A stretch of DNA of 64,000 nucleotides from Pseudonocardia asaccharolytica DSM 44247 = NBRC 16224. GTDB lineage: Bacteria > Actinomycetota > Actinomycetes > Mycobacteriales > Pseudonocardiaceae. The translations under genes were made by a program, and so were the position numbers. Each line of letters opens with the position of its first letter. The first letter of the stretch is position 1. The notes under the pieces are model-generated. The model worked only from the letters and a program-made list of their open reading frames with translations, made no database searches and had not been told where the DNA came from. The DNA lies in NCBI RefSeq assembly GCF_000423625.1, contig NZ_AUII01000002.1, positions 310,001 through 374,000 on the forward strand. The letters run 5' to 3'. Positions 28,105 to 37,130 of this stretch are shown piece by piece.

Positions 28105-29348
28105 GCGGATGCCGCCGCGGGCTCGATCGGCCAGGCCGCGGCGGCGCGGTAGCGGTCCAGTGCGGTGTTCACCCGAGCGGCGTCCGGGCCGATCGCGTGC
28201 ACGACGGCCACGTAGTCCCGGTTGGTGCCGTGCCATCCGGCGCTGGTCCCGACCGCGCGCAGCAGGCGGTGGCCGAGCCGGACCCCCTCGGGGAGGTCGA
28301 CGACGCCCTCCGCGGGCGCGTCGGCGAGCCGTCCGGCGCGGTCGGCGAGGACGTAGTCGACCCGGGCGTGGCGGTCCAGCGGGGCCGGATCGGGCAGGTC
28401 GGCGGGCAGCGACTCGCCGCGGTGCAGCCGGATCAGGATGGCGAACAGATCGATGCCGAGCAGCTCGGCGCAGACCAGATCCATGGTGTCGCCGATGAGG
28501 CGGTAGTTGACCTCGATGATCCGGGCCCGGTCGCCGTGCACGACGAACTCGGTGTGACAGGCGCCGAGGCCGACGCCGAGTGCGGCGAGCTGGGCTCGCA
28601 GATGCGCGTGCACCGGCTCGGGCAGCAGCGGGTCCCAGTCCAGCCGGGTCTCGGCGAAATGCGGCGGCGGCCCGAGCGCGGTCCGCCACGAGCCGAGGTG
28701 GTGCAGCGCGGCGCCGTCGCCGAGGGTCTCGTAGGTACGCACCGGCCCCGGCAGGTACTCCTCGACCAGCAGGGCCGCGCCGGGGCGGTGGGCGCGGATC
28801 TGGGCGACCCGGGTCCGGAGCGCGCCGGGGTCGGGGACCAGCACGACGTCCTCGCTGGCCACGCCCTCGCACGGCTTGACCACCACCGGGTAGGGCAGCC
28901 CCGCGGCGATCGCGGCCGTATCGTCCACGTCGATCTGATCGTCGATCTCGACGCAGGCGACGGTGTCCAGGCCGGCGGCCGCCAGCGTCCGGCGGGTCAG
29001 GAACTTGTGCTTGCAGCGCTGCGCCGCCCGCCACGGCTTGGCCGGAAGGTCGAGCAGTTCGGCGGCGAGCGCGGTCGGGGTCTGCAGGTGATCGCTGTTG
29101 CTGAACAGTGCCTCCGCGGCCCCGAACCGCCTGCGTAGCGCGAGGACCCGGGCGGCGACCGCGGCGGCGTCGCGCACCGCGACGGGCACGACGGCCCGCG
29201 GGGGGTGCGGGTGGCCGGCGTAGGCGGCCCGGTGGGCGTCGGGGCTGTCGGTGAGCAGCACGACCTCGGTCCCGACCCGGGCGGCGGCGGGCAGCAGGCC
29301 GTGGGTCACGGCGTCGGTCGGGTTGAGTGCGGTCAGGTATAGCGGCAC
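28101..29348 (-). CDS. ATP-grasp ligase, first gene of the siderophore cluster
   Basis: A 415-aa ATP-grasp enzyme of the carboxylate-amine ligase type. It has a Rossmann-like N-terminal domain, an ATP-grasp core with HKFLTRRTLAAAGL and YPVVVKPCEGVASEDV (nucleotide lysine), LLVEEYLPGP, and the metal site IIEVNYRLIGDTMDLV. The family couples an acid to an amine through an acyl-phosphate. GTG 29348 has GGGAG seven bases upstream; GTG 29381 has none. Such a ligase is not part of the usual aerobactin or staphyloferrin gene sets and may add an amino-acid group or build a precursor. Substrates are unknown. Confidence 0.82.
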   Translation of the reverse strand: MPLYLTALNPTDAVTHGLLPAAARVGTEVVLLTDSPDAHRAAYAGHPHPPRAVVPVAVRDAAAVAARVLALRRRFGAAEALFSNSDHLQTPTALAAELLDLPAKPWRAAQRCKHKFLTRRTLAAAGLDTVACVEIDDQIDVDDTAAIAAGLPYPVVVKPCEGVASEDVVLVPDPGALRTRVAQIRAHRPGAALLVEEYLPGPVRTYETLGDGAALHHLGSWRTALGPPPHFAETRLDWDPLLPEPVHAHLRAQLAALGVGLGACHTEFVVHGDRARIIEVNYRLIGDTMDLVCAELLGIDLFAILIRLHRGESLPADLPDPAPLDRHARVDYVLADRAGRLADAPAEGVVDLPEGVRLGHRLLRAVGTSAGWHGTNRDYVAVVHAIGPDAARVNTALDRYRAAAAWPIEPAAASA

Positions 29349-29463
29349 GGAGCGTCTCCCGGCACTTGGTGGTCCCGGCACTGTTGGTCAAGGGCACGTG
29401 CCGATGACTCTGGGAACACGATCGACTACTTACCGTCTCTTATACAGCGCAGGCTGCCCTAAC

Positions 29464-29482
29464 TAAGGCGAGCCTGGTCGGA
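29464..29482 (+). promoter_or_regulatory. Imperfect iron-box-like site before the siderophore cluster
   Basis: TAAGGCGAGCCTGGTCGGA matches 12 of 19 positions of the DtxR/IdeR consensus TWAGGTWAGSCTWACCTWA. It lies 116 bases upstream of the ATP-grasp start in a divergent intergenic region. A second, weaker half-match (TTAGTTAGGGC on the minus strand) overlaps it. Iron control is expected for a siderophore operon; the match alone is modest. Confidence 0.4.
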
Positions 29483-29511
29483 GGCTCGCGGACCGGGGTC
29501 TGGCGCATCGT

Positions 29512-29545
29512 GTTAATGACCGCTAACCTGTTAATGACCGCTAAC
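29512..29545. promoter_or_regulatory. Tandem operator pair before the carboxylase operon
   Basis: GTTAATGACCGCTAAC occurs at 29512-29527 and again, identical, at 29530-29545, 18 bases apart. The pair ends 13 bases before the accD GTG and so overlaps the expected promoter and transcription start, a repressor arrangement. The same element with two changes lies in the promoter of the TetR gene at 20391. Confidence 0.75.
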
Positions 29546-29558
29546 CGAGGAGGGGCCT

Positions 29559-31145
29559 GTGACCGCGACCTTGTCCGGCGCCGTCGACCCGAGTGACGAG
29601 GCGGCGACGCGCAACGCCGAGTCGCACCGCACATTGGTCGCGGACCTGAACGCCCGGCTGGCGGCAGCTCGGCTGGGCGGTTCCGAGCGGGCTCGCGCCC
29701 GGCACGTCGAGCGCGGCAAGCTGCTGCCGCGCGACCGGGTCGACGCGCTGGTGGATCCGTCGAGCCCGTTCCTCGAGCTCTCCCCGCTGGCGGCGAACGG
29801 GATGTACGGCGACGAGGCCCCGGGCGCCGGAATGATCACCGGCGTCGGCCGGGTGGCCGGTCGCGAATGCGTGATCGTCGCCAACGACGCCACGGTCAAG
29901 GGCGGCACCTACTACCCGATGACGGTCAAAAAGCACCTGCGCGCGCAGGAGGTGGCCCTGCACAACCGGCTGCCGTGCATCTACCTCGTCGACTCCGGCG
30001 GCGCCTACCTGCCCGAGCAGGACCGGGTCTTCCCCGACCGCGAGCACTTCGGCCGGATCTTCTACAACCAGGCCACGATGTCCGGGCTGGGCATCCCGCA
30101 GATCGCCGCGGTGCTCGGCTCGTGCACCGCGGGCGGCGCGTACGTGCCCGCGATGAGCGACGAGGCCGTGATCGTCCGCAACCAGGGGACGATCTTTCTC
30201 GGCGGGCCGCCGCTGGTGAAGGCCGCCACCGGCGAGGTCGTCAGCGCTGAGGAGCTGGGCGGCGGCGACCTGCACTCGCGGGTCTCCGGGGTCACCGACC
30301 ATCTCGCCGCCGACGACGCGCATGCGCTGCAGATCGTCCGCTCCATCGTCGAGACGCTGGGCCCGCGCGCCCCGCGGCCGTGGGACGTGCGGCCCACCGA
30401 GGAGCCGCAGGCCGATCCGGCCGAGCTCTACAACGTGGTGCCGACCGACTCGCGGACCCCGTACGACGTGCGCGAGGTGATCGCCCGGATCGTCGACGGG
30501 TCCCGGTTCCACGAGTTCAAGGCCGAGTACGGGACGACCCTGGTCACCGGCTTCGCCCGGCTGCACGGCCATCCGGTCGGGATCGTGGCCAACAACGGGA
30601 TCCTGTTCGCCGAGTCCGCGCTCAAGGGCGCGCATTTCATCCAGCTGTGCGACCAGCGCGGGGTCCCGCTGGTGTTCCTGCAGAACATCTCCGGATTCAT
30701 GGTCGGCCGTGAGTACGAGGCGGGTGGGATCGCCAAGCACGGCGCGAAGATGGTCACGGCAGTGGCCTCCACCCGGGTCCCGAAGTTCACGGTGATCATC
30801 GGCGGGTCCTTCGGCGCCGGGAACTACTCCATGTGCGGGCGGGCGTACTCGCCGCGGTTCCTGTGGATGTGGCCCAACGCGCGGATCTCGGTGATGGGCG
30901 GCGAACAGGCGGCGATGGTGCTGTCCACCGTCCGCTCGCCGAACGATCCGGAGCCCGAGGAGGAGTTCAAGGACCGGATCCGAGCGCAGTACGAGACACA
31001 GGGCCATCCCTACTACTCGACGGCCCGGCTGTGGGACGACGGCGTGATCGACCCCGCGGACACCCGCACGGTGCTCGGGCTGGCCCTGTCGGCGGCGGCG
31101 AACGCCCCGCTGGGCGATCCGGCCTTCGGCGTCTTCCGGATGTGA
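29559..31145 (+). CDS. accD1: Acyl-CoA (methylcrotonyl-CoA-type) carboxylase beta subunit
   Basis: Carboxyltransferase subunit that moves CO2 from carboxybiotin to an acyl-CoA. It is 528 aa with two crotonase-like halves: [35 protein letters not shown] and [15 protein letters not shown] in the N-half; [52 protein letters not shown] and [15 protein letters not shown] in the C-half. These resemble MccB/AccD1 of leucine degradation more than AccD5-type propionyl-CoA carboxylases. GTG 29559 follows GAGGAGGGG. It starts an operon with the alpha subunit and an acyl-CoA dehydrogenase, under the twin operators. Confidence 0.88.
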   Translation: MTATLSGAVDPSDEAATRNAESHRTLVADLNARLAAARLGGSERARARHVERGKLLPRDRVDALVDPSSPFLELSPLAANGMYGDEAPGAGMITGVGRVAGRECVIVANDATVKGGTYYPMTVKKHLRAQEVALHNRLPCIYLVDSGGAYLPEQDRVFPDREHFGRIFYNQATMSGLGIPQIAAVLGSCTAGGAYVPAMSDEAVIVRNQGTIFLGGPPLVKAATGEVVSAEELGGGDLHSRVSGVTDHLAADDAHALQIVRSIVETLGPRAPRPWDVRPTEEPQADPAELYNVVPTDSRTPYDVREVIARIVDGSRFHEFKAEYGTTLVTGFARLHGHPVGIVANNGILFAESALKGAHFIQLCDQRGVPLVFLQNISGFMVGREYEAGGIAKHGAKMVTAVASTRVPKFTVIIGGSFGAGNYSMCGRAYSPRFLWMWPNARISVMGGEQAAMVLSTVRSPNDPEPEEEFKDRIRAQYETQGHPYYSTARLWDDGVIDPADTRTVLGLALSAAANAPLGDPAFGVFRM

Positions 31146-31197
31146 CGCCCGCTCGCGCCGTGCCCACTCCCGCCCCCGTCCCGCCCAGGAGCCTCGC

Positions 31198-33213
31198 ATG
31201 TTCGACACCGTCCTGATCGCCAACCGCGGCGAGATCGCGATGCGGGTGATCCGCACGCTGCGCGCCATGGGCGTCCGGTCCGTGGCCGTCTACTCCGACG
31301 GCGACACCGCCGATGCGCCGCACGTCGCCGCCGCCGACGTCGCCGTCCGGATCGGCCCGGCCGCCGCGGCCGCGAGCTACCTGTCGATCCCGGCCGTCAT
31401 CGACGCGGCGCGAGCCACCGGGGCGCAGGCGATCCACCCTGGATACGGCTTCCTTTCCGAGAACACCGCCTTCGCGGCCGCGTGCGAGGAGGCGGGGATC
31501 GTGTTCGTCGGCCCGCCGGCCGCCGCGATCGAGGCGATGGGCGACAAGATCCGCGCCAAGGCGACCGTGGCCAAGGCGGGCGTCCCGGTCGTGCCCGGCT
31601 CGAACGGAGCGGGGCTGTCCGACGCGGAGCTCGCGCTCGCCGTCGAGGATGTCGGCTTCCCGGTGCTGCTCAAGCCGAGCGCGGGCGGCGGTGGCAAGGG
31701 GATGCGTGCGGTGCATCGCGCCGACGACCTCGCGGACGCCATCGCGAGCGCGCGACGTGAGGCACGCGGCTCCTTCGGGGACGACACGCTGCTCGTCGAG
31801 CGGCTGATCACCACGCCGCGGCATATCGAGGTCCAGATCATGGCCGATGTCCACGGCAACGTCGTGCATCTCGGCGAGCGCGAATGCAGCCTGCAGCGGC
31901 GCCACCAGAAGATCGTCGAGGAGGCGCCGTCGGCGCTGCTCACGCCCGCGCAGCGGGAACGGATGGGGGCCGCGGCGGTCGAGGCGGCCCGCGCGGTGGG
32001 CTACACCGGCGCCGGCACCGTCGAGTTCATCGTCGAGGCCGGGGCGGGTGGAGAGGACCACGAGTTCTTCTTCATGGAGATGAACACCCGGCTGCAGGTC
32101 GAGCACCCGGTCACGGAAATGGTCACCGGACTGGACCTGGTGGAGCTGCAGCTGCGGGTCGCCGCGGGCGAGCGGCTGCCGATCACCCAGGACGACGTCG
32201 AGCTCACCGGACATGCGGTCGAGGCCCGGATCTACGCCGAAGACCCCGCCGCGGGCTTCCTGCCCACCGGCGGCCGGATCCTGGCGCTGCGCGAGCCCGG
32301 CGGCCCGGGAGTCCGGGTCGACTCCGGTATCGCGGCGGGTGGCATCGTCGGCTCGGACTACGACCCGATGCTCGCCAAGGTGATCGCCCACGGCGCCGAC
32401 CGGGACGAGGCGCTGCGGCGGCTGGACACCGCGCTGGGCGACACGGTCCTGCTCGGGCTGGGCACGAACATCGGATTCCTGCGCGCGCTGCTCGCCGACG
32501 CCGACGTCCGCGCGGGACGGCTGGACACCGGGCTCGTCGGCCGCAGGGCAGCCGCTCTGGTGGCCGGGGGGCTGCCCGACGACGTGCTCGTCGCCGCCGC
32601 CCTGCACGCACTGGCGCGGCTGGAGCCCGCCGGGCCGATGGTCGACCCGTTCGACGTGCCGGGCGGCTGGCGGATCGGCGAGCCCGCCGTGACCACCTGG
32701 CGGATGCTCGTGGCCGGCCACGAGCCGGCCGAGGTCCGGGTCCGCGGGCGGGCCCATGCCGCCGAGGTCTCGGTCGGCGACGCCCCCTTCTCTCCTGTGA
32801 GCGCGCAACAGTGTTCCAACACTGTTGCGCACTCACAGTGCCTCGTGACCCGGGGGAATGTCACCCGGGCCTATGCGGTGGCGCAGGACGGGGCCACGCT
32901 GTGGCTGGCCCGGGACGGGCAGGCGTGGGCCCTCCGCGAACAGGAGCCGCTCGAGGCCGCCCGGCACGCCGACGCCGCCGCCGGCGGGCCCGTGCTCTCG
33001 CCCATGCCCGGCACGGTCACCGTCGTCGAGGTCGCCGATGGCGACCACGTGGTCGCCGGTCAGCGGCTCGTCGTCGTCGAGGCAATGAAGATGGAGCACG
33101 TGCTCACCGCCCCGGTCGACGGGGTGGTCCGCGAGCTGCGCGCCCGCGCGGGCAGAACCGTCGCGAAGGACGCCGTGTTGGCCGTCGTCGAGCACATTTC
33201 GGAAATGGAGTGA
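31198..33213 (+). CDS. accA1: Biotin-dependent carboxylase alpha subunit carrying an embedded palindromic repeat
   Basis: Biotin carboxylase plus biotin carrier, 671 aa. It has an N-terminal [12 protein letters not shown], an ATP-grasp core with [14 protein letters not shown] (about residue 160) and [14 protein letters not shown], a C-terminal biotin carboxylase domain to about 445, a BT-type linker domain, and a biotinyl domain with EAMKMEH (biotin lysine K631). AGGAG precedes ATG 31198. Residues 533-547 ([15 protein letters not shown]) are encoded by a 45-bp copy of the palindrome at 13384, in frame, within the linker domain. The catalytic and carrier motifs are intact, so the protein is probably active. 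Confidence 0.88.
   Translation: MFDTVLIANRGEIAMRVIRTLRAMGVRSVAVYSDGDTADAPHVAAADVAVRIGPAAAAASYLSIPAVIDAARATGAQAIHPGYGFLSENTAFAAACEEAGIVFVGPPAAAIEAMGDKIRAKATVAKAGVPVVPGSNGAGLSDAELALAVEDVGFPVLLKPSAGGGGKGMRAVHRADDLADAIASARREARGSFGDDTLLVERLITTPRHIEVQIMADVHGNVVHLGERECSLQRRHQKIVEEAPSALLTPAQRERMGAAAVEAARAVGYTGAGTVEFIVEAGAGGEDHEFFFMEMNTRLQVEHPVTEMVTGLDLVELQLRVAAGERLPITQDDVELTGHAVEARIYAEDPAAGFLPTGGRILALREPGGPGVRVDSGIAAGGIVGSDYDPMLAKVIAHGADRDEALRRLDTALGDTVLLGLGTNIGFLRALLADADVRAGRLDTGLVGRRAAALVAGGLPDDVLVAAALHALARLEPAGPMVDPFDVPGGWRIGEPAVTTWRMLVAGHEPAEVRVRGRAHAAEVSVGDAPFSPVSAQQCSNTVAHSQCLVTRGNVTRAYAVAQDGATLWLARDGQAWALREQEPLEAARHADAAAGGPVLSPMPGTVTVVEVADGDHVVAGQRLVVVEAMKMEHVLTAPVDGVVRELRARAGRTVAKDAVLAVVEHISEME
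32794..32838. repeat. 45-bp palindromic element, copy inside accA1
   Basis: CTGTGAGCGCGCAACAGTGTT (32795-32815) faces AACACTGTTGCGCACTCACAG (32818-32838) around CC, with one unpaired position. From 32794 it forms exactly 15 codons. The intergenic copy in the same frame would read a TAA stop where this copy reads CAA; the facing arm has the matching A-to-G change, so pairing is preserved. Confidence 0.85.
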
Positions 33214-33215
33214 TC

Positions 33216-34364
33216 ATGGACTTCGAGCTCAGCACGGAGCAGGAATCGCTGCGGGCGACCGTGGAGCAGTTCGCGCACAAGGAGGTCGCCCCGGTCATCG
33301 GGGAGTACTACGAGCGCTGCGAGTTCCCTTACGACCTGGTGGCGAAGATGGGCGCGATGGGCCTGTTCGGCCTGCCCATCAGCGAGGAGTACGGGGGCAT
33401 GGGCGGGGATTACTTCGCGCTGTGCCTCGCCCTCGAGGAGCTCGCCAGGGTCGACTCCTCGGTCGCGATCACCCTGGAGGCCGGGGTCTCGCTGGGCGCC
33501 ATGCCGATCTACCGCTTCGGCACGCCGGAGCAGAAGCGCAAATGGCTTCCGGCGCTGACCGCGGGCGAGAAGCTGGGCGCGTTCGGGCTCACCGAACCGG
33601 GCGGCGGCTCTGATGCCGGCGCCACCCGCACCACGGCACGGCTCGACGGCGACGAATGGGTGATCAACGGCTCCAAGTGCTTCATCACCAACTCCGGCAC
33701 CGATATCACCTCGCTCGTCACCGTCACCGCCATCACCGGCGAGCGGGAGGGCGGCAAGAAGGAGATCTCGGCGATCATGGTCCCGGCCGGGACCCCGGGT
33801 TTCCGGGTGTCGGAGAAGTACTCGAAGGTCGGTTGGAACGCCTCCGACACCCGCGAGCTGTTCTTCGACGACTGCCGGGTGCCCGCGGCGAACCTTCTCG
33901 GCGAGCGCGGCCGCGGCTACGCGCAGTTCCTGTCCATCCTCGACGAGGGCCGGATCGCGATCGCCGCGCTCTCGGTCGGGCTGGCCCAGGGCTGTATCGA
34001 CGAGTCCATCCGCTACGCCAAGGAGCGCGAGGCGTTCGGCCAGAAGATCGGCGCCTACCAGGCGATCCAGTTCAAGATCGCCGATATGGAGGCCCGGGCG
34101 CACACCGCGCGGCTGGCCTACTACGCCGCCGCGGCCAAGATGCTGCGCGGTGAGCCGTTCAAGAAGGAGGCGGCCATTGCCAAGCTGGTCGCCTCGAACG
34201 CGGCGATGGACAATGCCCGCGACGCCACCCAGATCTTCGGCGGCTACGGATTCATGAACGAGTACCCGGTCGGCCGCTTCTACCGCGACGCCAAGATCCT
34301 GGAAATTGGGGAGGGCACCTCCGAGGTGCAGAAGATGCTGATCGCCCGGCTACTGGGCCTCTGA
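33216..34364 (+). CDS. Acyl-CoA dehydrogenase (isovaleryl/short-branched-chain type)
   Basis: FAD-dependent acyl-CoA dehydrogenase, 382 aa, the family's usual length. Signatures: FGLTEPGGGSDAGATRTTA, KCFITNSGTDITS, DEGRIAIAALSVGLAQG, REAFGQKIGAYQAIQFKIADM and QIFGGYGFMNEYPVGRFYRDAKILEIGEGTSEVQ, with the catalytic glutamate expected in the last stretch. It begins three bases after the carboxylase stop. With the two carboxylase subunits it gives two steps of leucine breakdown (isovaleryl-CoA to methylcrotonyl-CoA to methylglutaconyl-CoA). The hydratase and lyase are not adjacent. Confidence 0.9.
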   Translation: MDFELSTEQESLRATVEQFAHKEVAPVIGEYYERCEFPYDLVAKMGAMGLFGLPISEEYGGMGGDYFALCLALEELARVDSSVAITLEAGVSLGAMPIYRFGTPEQKRKWLPALTAGEKLGAFGLTEPGGGSDAGATRTTARLDGDEWVINGSKCFITNSGTDITSLVTVTAITGEREGGKKEISAIMVPAGTPGFRVSEKYSKVGWNASDTRELFFDDCRVPAANLLGERGRGYAQFLSILDEGRIAIAALSVGLAQGCIDESIRYAKEREAFGQKIGAYQAIQFKIADMEARAHTARLAYYAAAAKMLRGEPFKKEAAIAKLVASNAAMDNARDATQIFGGYGFMNEYPVGRFYRDAKILEIGEGTSEVQKMLIARLLGL

Positions 34365-34415
34365 CCGGGCAGTCCGCGTCCCCACCGGTACCTCGGCTCA
34401 CGACGGGGGCACGCG

Positions 34416-36248
34416 ATGGGCGGCCGGACCGGAGCGGACGGGTGGCGGTCGCTGGAGCGCCACAGCCATCGCGTGCTGGCCTGCACCCTGTCGGCGAACG
34501 CGCTGGTGTTCTTCGACCAGACCGCGGTGACCGTCGCCCTGCCCGCGATCGGGCGAGAGTTCGGAGCACTGCTCGACGAGCTGCAATGGACGATCACCGG
34601 CTACCTGCTGGCGATGGCCGTGTTCATGGCGGTTGCGGGCAGACTGGCCGATCACTGGGGACGACGGAGGGTGTTTCTGGGCGGGCTGGCCGTCTTCGGG
34701 CTGGGGTCGGCGCTGTGCGCGGCGGCACCGACGCTCGGACTGCTGCTCGCGGCCCGGTTCGTCCAGAGCATCGGCGCGGCGATCGTCCAGCCGCTGGCGC
34801 TGAGCACCACGAGCCGCGCCGTCGGCGACGACCGGCGCGGCTGGGCGATCGGTGTGCTGTCCACCGGCGGCACCACGCTGCTCGTGCTGGGCCCGTTGCT
34901 CGCCGGGGCGCTGCTGACGGTCGGCTGGCGGTGGCTGTTCCTGGTCAACCTGCCCGTGGTGGTGTTCGCACTGGTGCTCGGATGGCGGTACATCACCCCC
35001 TCGCGGGAGTCGGTTGCGCAGCCGGTCGGCTGGCCCGGGATCGGGCTGCTGCTGGTGGGCCTCGCCGCGCTGGTCGTCGGGGTCGTCGGGGTCGCGGACC
35101 TCGGGACGCCGGCGATCGCGCCGATCGCGGGCGGGCTGGCCGTGCTCGGGCTGTTCGGCTGGAGCCAGCGGCGCAGCAGGCACCCGGTGATCGATTTCCG
35201 GCTGTTCGGCGACCGGATGCTGGCCGGTTCGGTGGCCGCGCTGTTCGCCATCCAGTTCGCGGTCTTCGGCGCCACCGTGTCCCTGGCGCTGTACCTGCAG
35301 CACGGGCTGGGGCTCGACGCGTTGCGGGCCGGTGTCGTGATCGCGGTGGCCGGGCTGGGCACGCCGCTGTTGTCGATCCACACCGGACGACTCGCCGATC
35401 GGCGCGGACCGCGGGCGCTGGTGCTGCCGGGGCTGGTGCTGGCCGCGGTGGGCCTCGCCGCGCTGGGCTGGGCCGCCGGCCTCGGCGGGGTGGCGGCGCT
35501 CATCCCGGGGCTGCTCGTGCTCGCGCTGGCCCGGCCCATGGTGTTCACCCCGGCCAGCATCGGGCCGCTGCGCACGCTCGGCGCCGCACACCGGGCGTTC
35601 GCGGCGAGCGTGGTCACCGAGGCCCGCCAGCTCGGTGCGGTGCTCGGCGTGGCGCTGACGACGACCGCGTCGATCGCCGCGCACGGCCAGATCCTCGTCG
35701 ACGGTGATCGGGGGCTGGTCGACGGCTTCCGGGCCGCGGTGTTCGTTGCCGCGGCGGTCTGCACGGCGGCGGCCGTGCTGGTATGGCGGCGGATGCCCGC
35801 GTATACGCGACCGGGGCAGAGCGGTACGGTCCGGCTCGACGACCGGGAGGAGCCGACGGTGGCAAGTTGGGACGATCTGGTGTCCTACGTCCGAGTGCGA
35901 TACGAGATCATGCGCGCCCACGGGGAGGAGCTGTGGTTCAACCTCCCGACCACCGGTGACCGGACGCAGCTGGTTGTGGTGCGGAAGGTCACCGGCGACG
36001 ACGGCCACCCGTGGGCGCAGATCGCCTCGCCCGTCGCCAGGGCCACCGACATCGACCTGGCCCGGCTGCTGGAGCTGGCCGGTGACTCGGTCGTCGGCGG
36101 TGTCGCCTCGACCGACGGGGTGGTGCTGTTCCGGCACTCCATCGCGCTGGAGGAGCTGGACCTGGACGGGTTCGAGCGTCCGTTCCGCATCGTCGTCGAG
36201 ATCGCCGACCGGCTCGAGGAGACGCTCACCGGCGCCGACGTGCACTGA
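34416..36248 (+). CDS. MFS drug exporter fused to a YbjN-like soluble domain
   Basis: A 610-aa protein. Residues 1 to about 465 form a DHA2-type major facilitator (NALVFFDQTAVTVALPAIGREF, GRLADHWGRRRVFLGG, FVQSIGAAIVQPLAL; many hydrophobic helices), probably exporting hydrophobic compounds by proton antiport. Residues 482-610 are a soluble alpha/beta domain (VASWDDLVSYVRVRYEIM..GEELWFNLPTTGDRTQLVVV) resembling the YbjN/type III chaperone fold, which is usually a separate small actinobacterial protein. An in-frame GTG at 35859 has GGGAGG eight bases before it, so the domain may also be made alone. No stop separates the two parts. Confidence 0.8.
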   Translation: MGGRTGADGWRSLERHSHRVLACTLSANALVFFDQTAVTVALPAIGREFGALLDELQWTITGYLLAMAVFMAVAGRLADHWGRRRVFLGGLAVFGLGSALCAAAPTLGLLLAARFVQSIGAAIVQPLALSTTSRAVGDDRRGWAIGVLSTGGTTLLVLGPLLAGALLTVGWRWLFLVNLPVVVFALVLGWRYITPSRESVAQPVGWPGIGLLLVGLAALVVGVVGVADLGTPAIAPIAGGLAVLGLFGWSQRRSRHPVIDFRLFGDRMLAGSVAALFAIQFAVFGATVSLALYLQHGLGLDALRAGVVIAVAGLGTPLLSIHTGRLADRRGPRALVLPGLVLAAVGLAALGWAAGLGGVAALIPGLLVLALARPMVFTPASIGPLRTLGAAHRAFAASVVTEARQLGAVLGVALTTTASIAAHGQILVDGDRGLVDGFRAAVFVAAAVCTAAAVLVWRRMPAYTRPGQSGTVRLDDREEPTVASWDDLVSYVRVRYEIMRAHGEELWFNLPTTGDRTQLVVVRKVTGDDGHPWAQIASPVARATDIDLARLLELAGDSVVGGVASTDGVVLFRHSIALEELDLDGFERPFRIVVEIADRLEETLTGADVH

Positions 36249-36269
36249 CCCCGGCCGGCCCGCGGGCGG

Positions 36270-37058
36270 TCAGGTGGCCACGCGGGCGCTGAGCACGCCG
36301 GGCCGTTCGGCCACCGACTGGAGTTCGGTGAGCGTCGGGTAGCCCTCGGCGAGGAGCGCGACATCCGTCCCTGGCTCCGGGGCCTCGGCCGGTTCGTCCA
36401 CCGACGCGTGCAACGCGCCGTGCGGGTCGCCGTCGCGGTGCACCACGCGGACCTGTACCGCGCCGAAGCGGCTCAGCCGCGCCTCGCGCAGCTCGCCGAG
36501 CTGGGTCGCAGGGCAGTTGGGCACGTTGAGTGAGAACACCGTGCCCGGCTCCCTGGCCAGCAACAGTTCGATCACCTCGGGCAGCACGTGCGCGACGGCG
36601 TCCCAATGCGGGTTCTCGGGCATCCACAGTCCACTGTCGAGCGAAACAGCGAGGCCGTACCAGCCGTGCAGGCTGGCGGTCAGGGCGGCGCCGACGGTGC
36701 CGGAGTGCAGGACCGCACGACCGACGTTGGCGCCGATGTTGATCCCGGACAGCACGATGTCGGGCTTCGGGTCGAACCACCCGCGGCCCGCCGCGTGCAC
36801 GATGAAGGCGGGGTGTGCCTCGACGCCGAACGCCGGGACGCCCGGCAGCCCGGGAAGCTCGCGGGGATGCACCGCGGTGCCGTCGCCGTTGCGGATCGAG
36901 AGCACGGAGGCGCCCACCCCGCTGGAGTCGGTGTGCGGCGCCGCCACCGTCACGTCGAGTCCCGCGCCGCGCGCGGCGGCGGCGAGCTCCCACAGGCCGG
37001 GGGAGTCGATCCCGTCGTCGTTGGTGATGAGGGCGCGGAGCCGGCGAGTGTCGTCCAC
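36270..37058 (-). CDS. surE: 5'/3'-nucleotidase SurE
   Basis: Metal-dependent nucleoside monophosphate phosphatase, 262 aa. It starts RALITNDDGIDSPG (metal aspartates and later asparagine) and has VTVAAPHTDSSGVGAS and IVLSGINIGANVGRAVLHSGTVGAA. GTG 37058 is chosen: TACGGT stands six bases upstream, a leaderless arrangement; the in-frame GTG 37079 extends the protein without conservation. It converges on the exporter gene 21 bases away. Confidence 0.88.
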   Translation of the reverse strand: MDDTRRLRALITNDDGIDSPGLWELAAAARGAGLDVTVAAPHTDSSGVGASVLSIRNGDGTAVHPRELPGLPGVPAFGVEAHPAFIVHAAGRGWFDPKPDIVLSGINIGANVGRAVLHSGTVGAALTASLHGWYGLAVSLDSGLWMPENPHWDAVAHVLPEVIELLLAREPGTVFSLNVPNCPATQLGELREARLSRFGAVQVRVVHRDGDPHGALHASVDEPAEAPEPGTDVALLAEGYPTLTELQSVAERPGVLSARVAT

Positions 37059-37064
37059 GCATCT

Positions 37065-37070
37065 ACCGTA
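37065..37070 (-). promoter_or_regulatory. Leaderless -10 box of surE
   Basis: TACGGT on the minus strand, then six bases, then GTG 37058. No ribosome-binding site fits between them. Confidence 0.45.
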
Positions 37071-37130
37071 GGTGAGCACGACGGCCGATGGCGCTCGGAG
37101 GAGAGCGGTCCCACGCGGGTGGACCGCCGG

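Noticed and set aside
31884..34364. Extended start for the acyl-CoA dehydrogenase
   Set aside because: The upstream half is a shadow of the carboxylase gene. The conserved N-terminus begins at ATG 33216.
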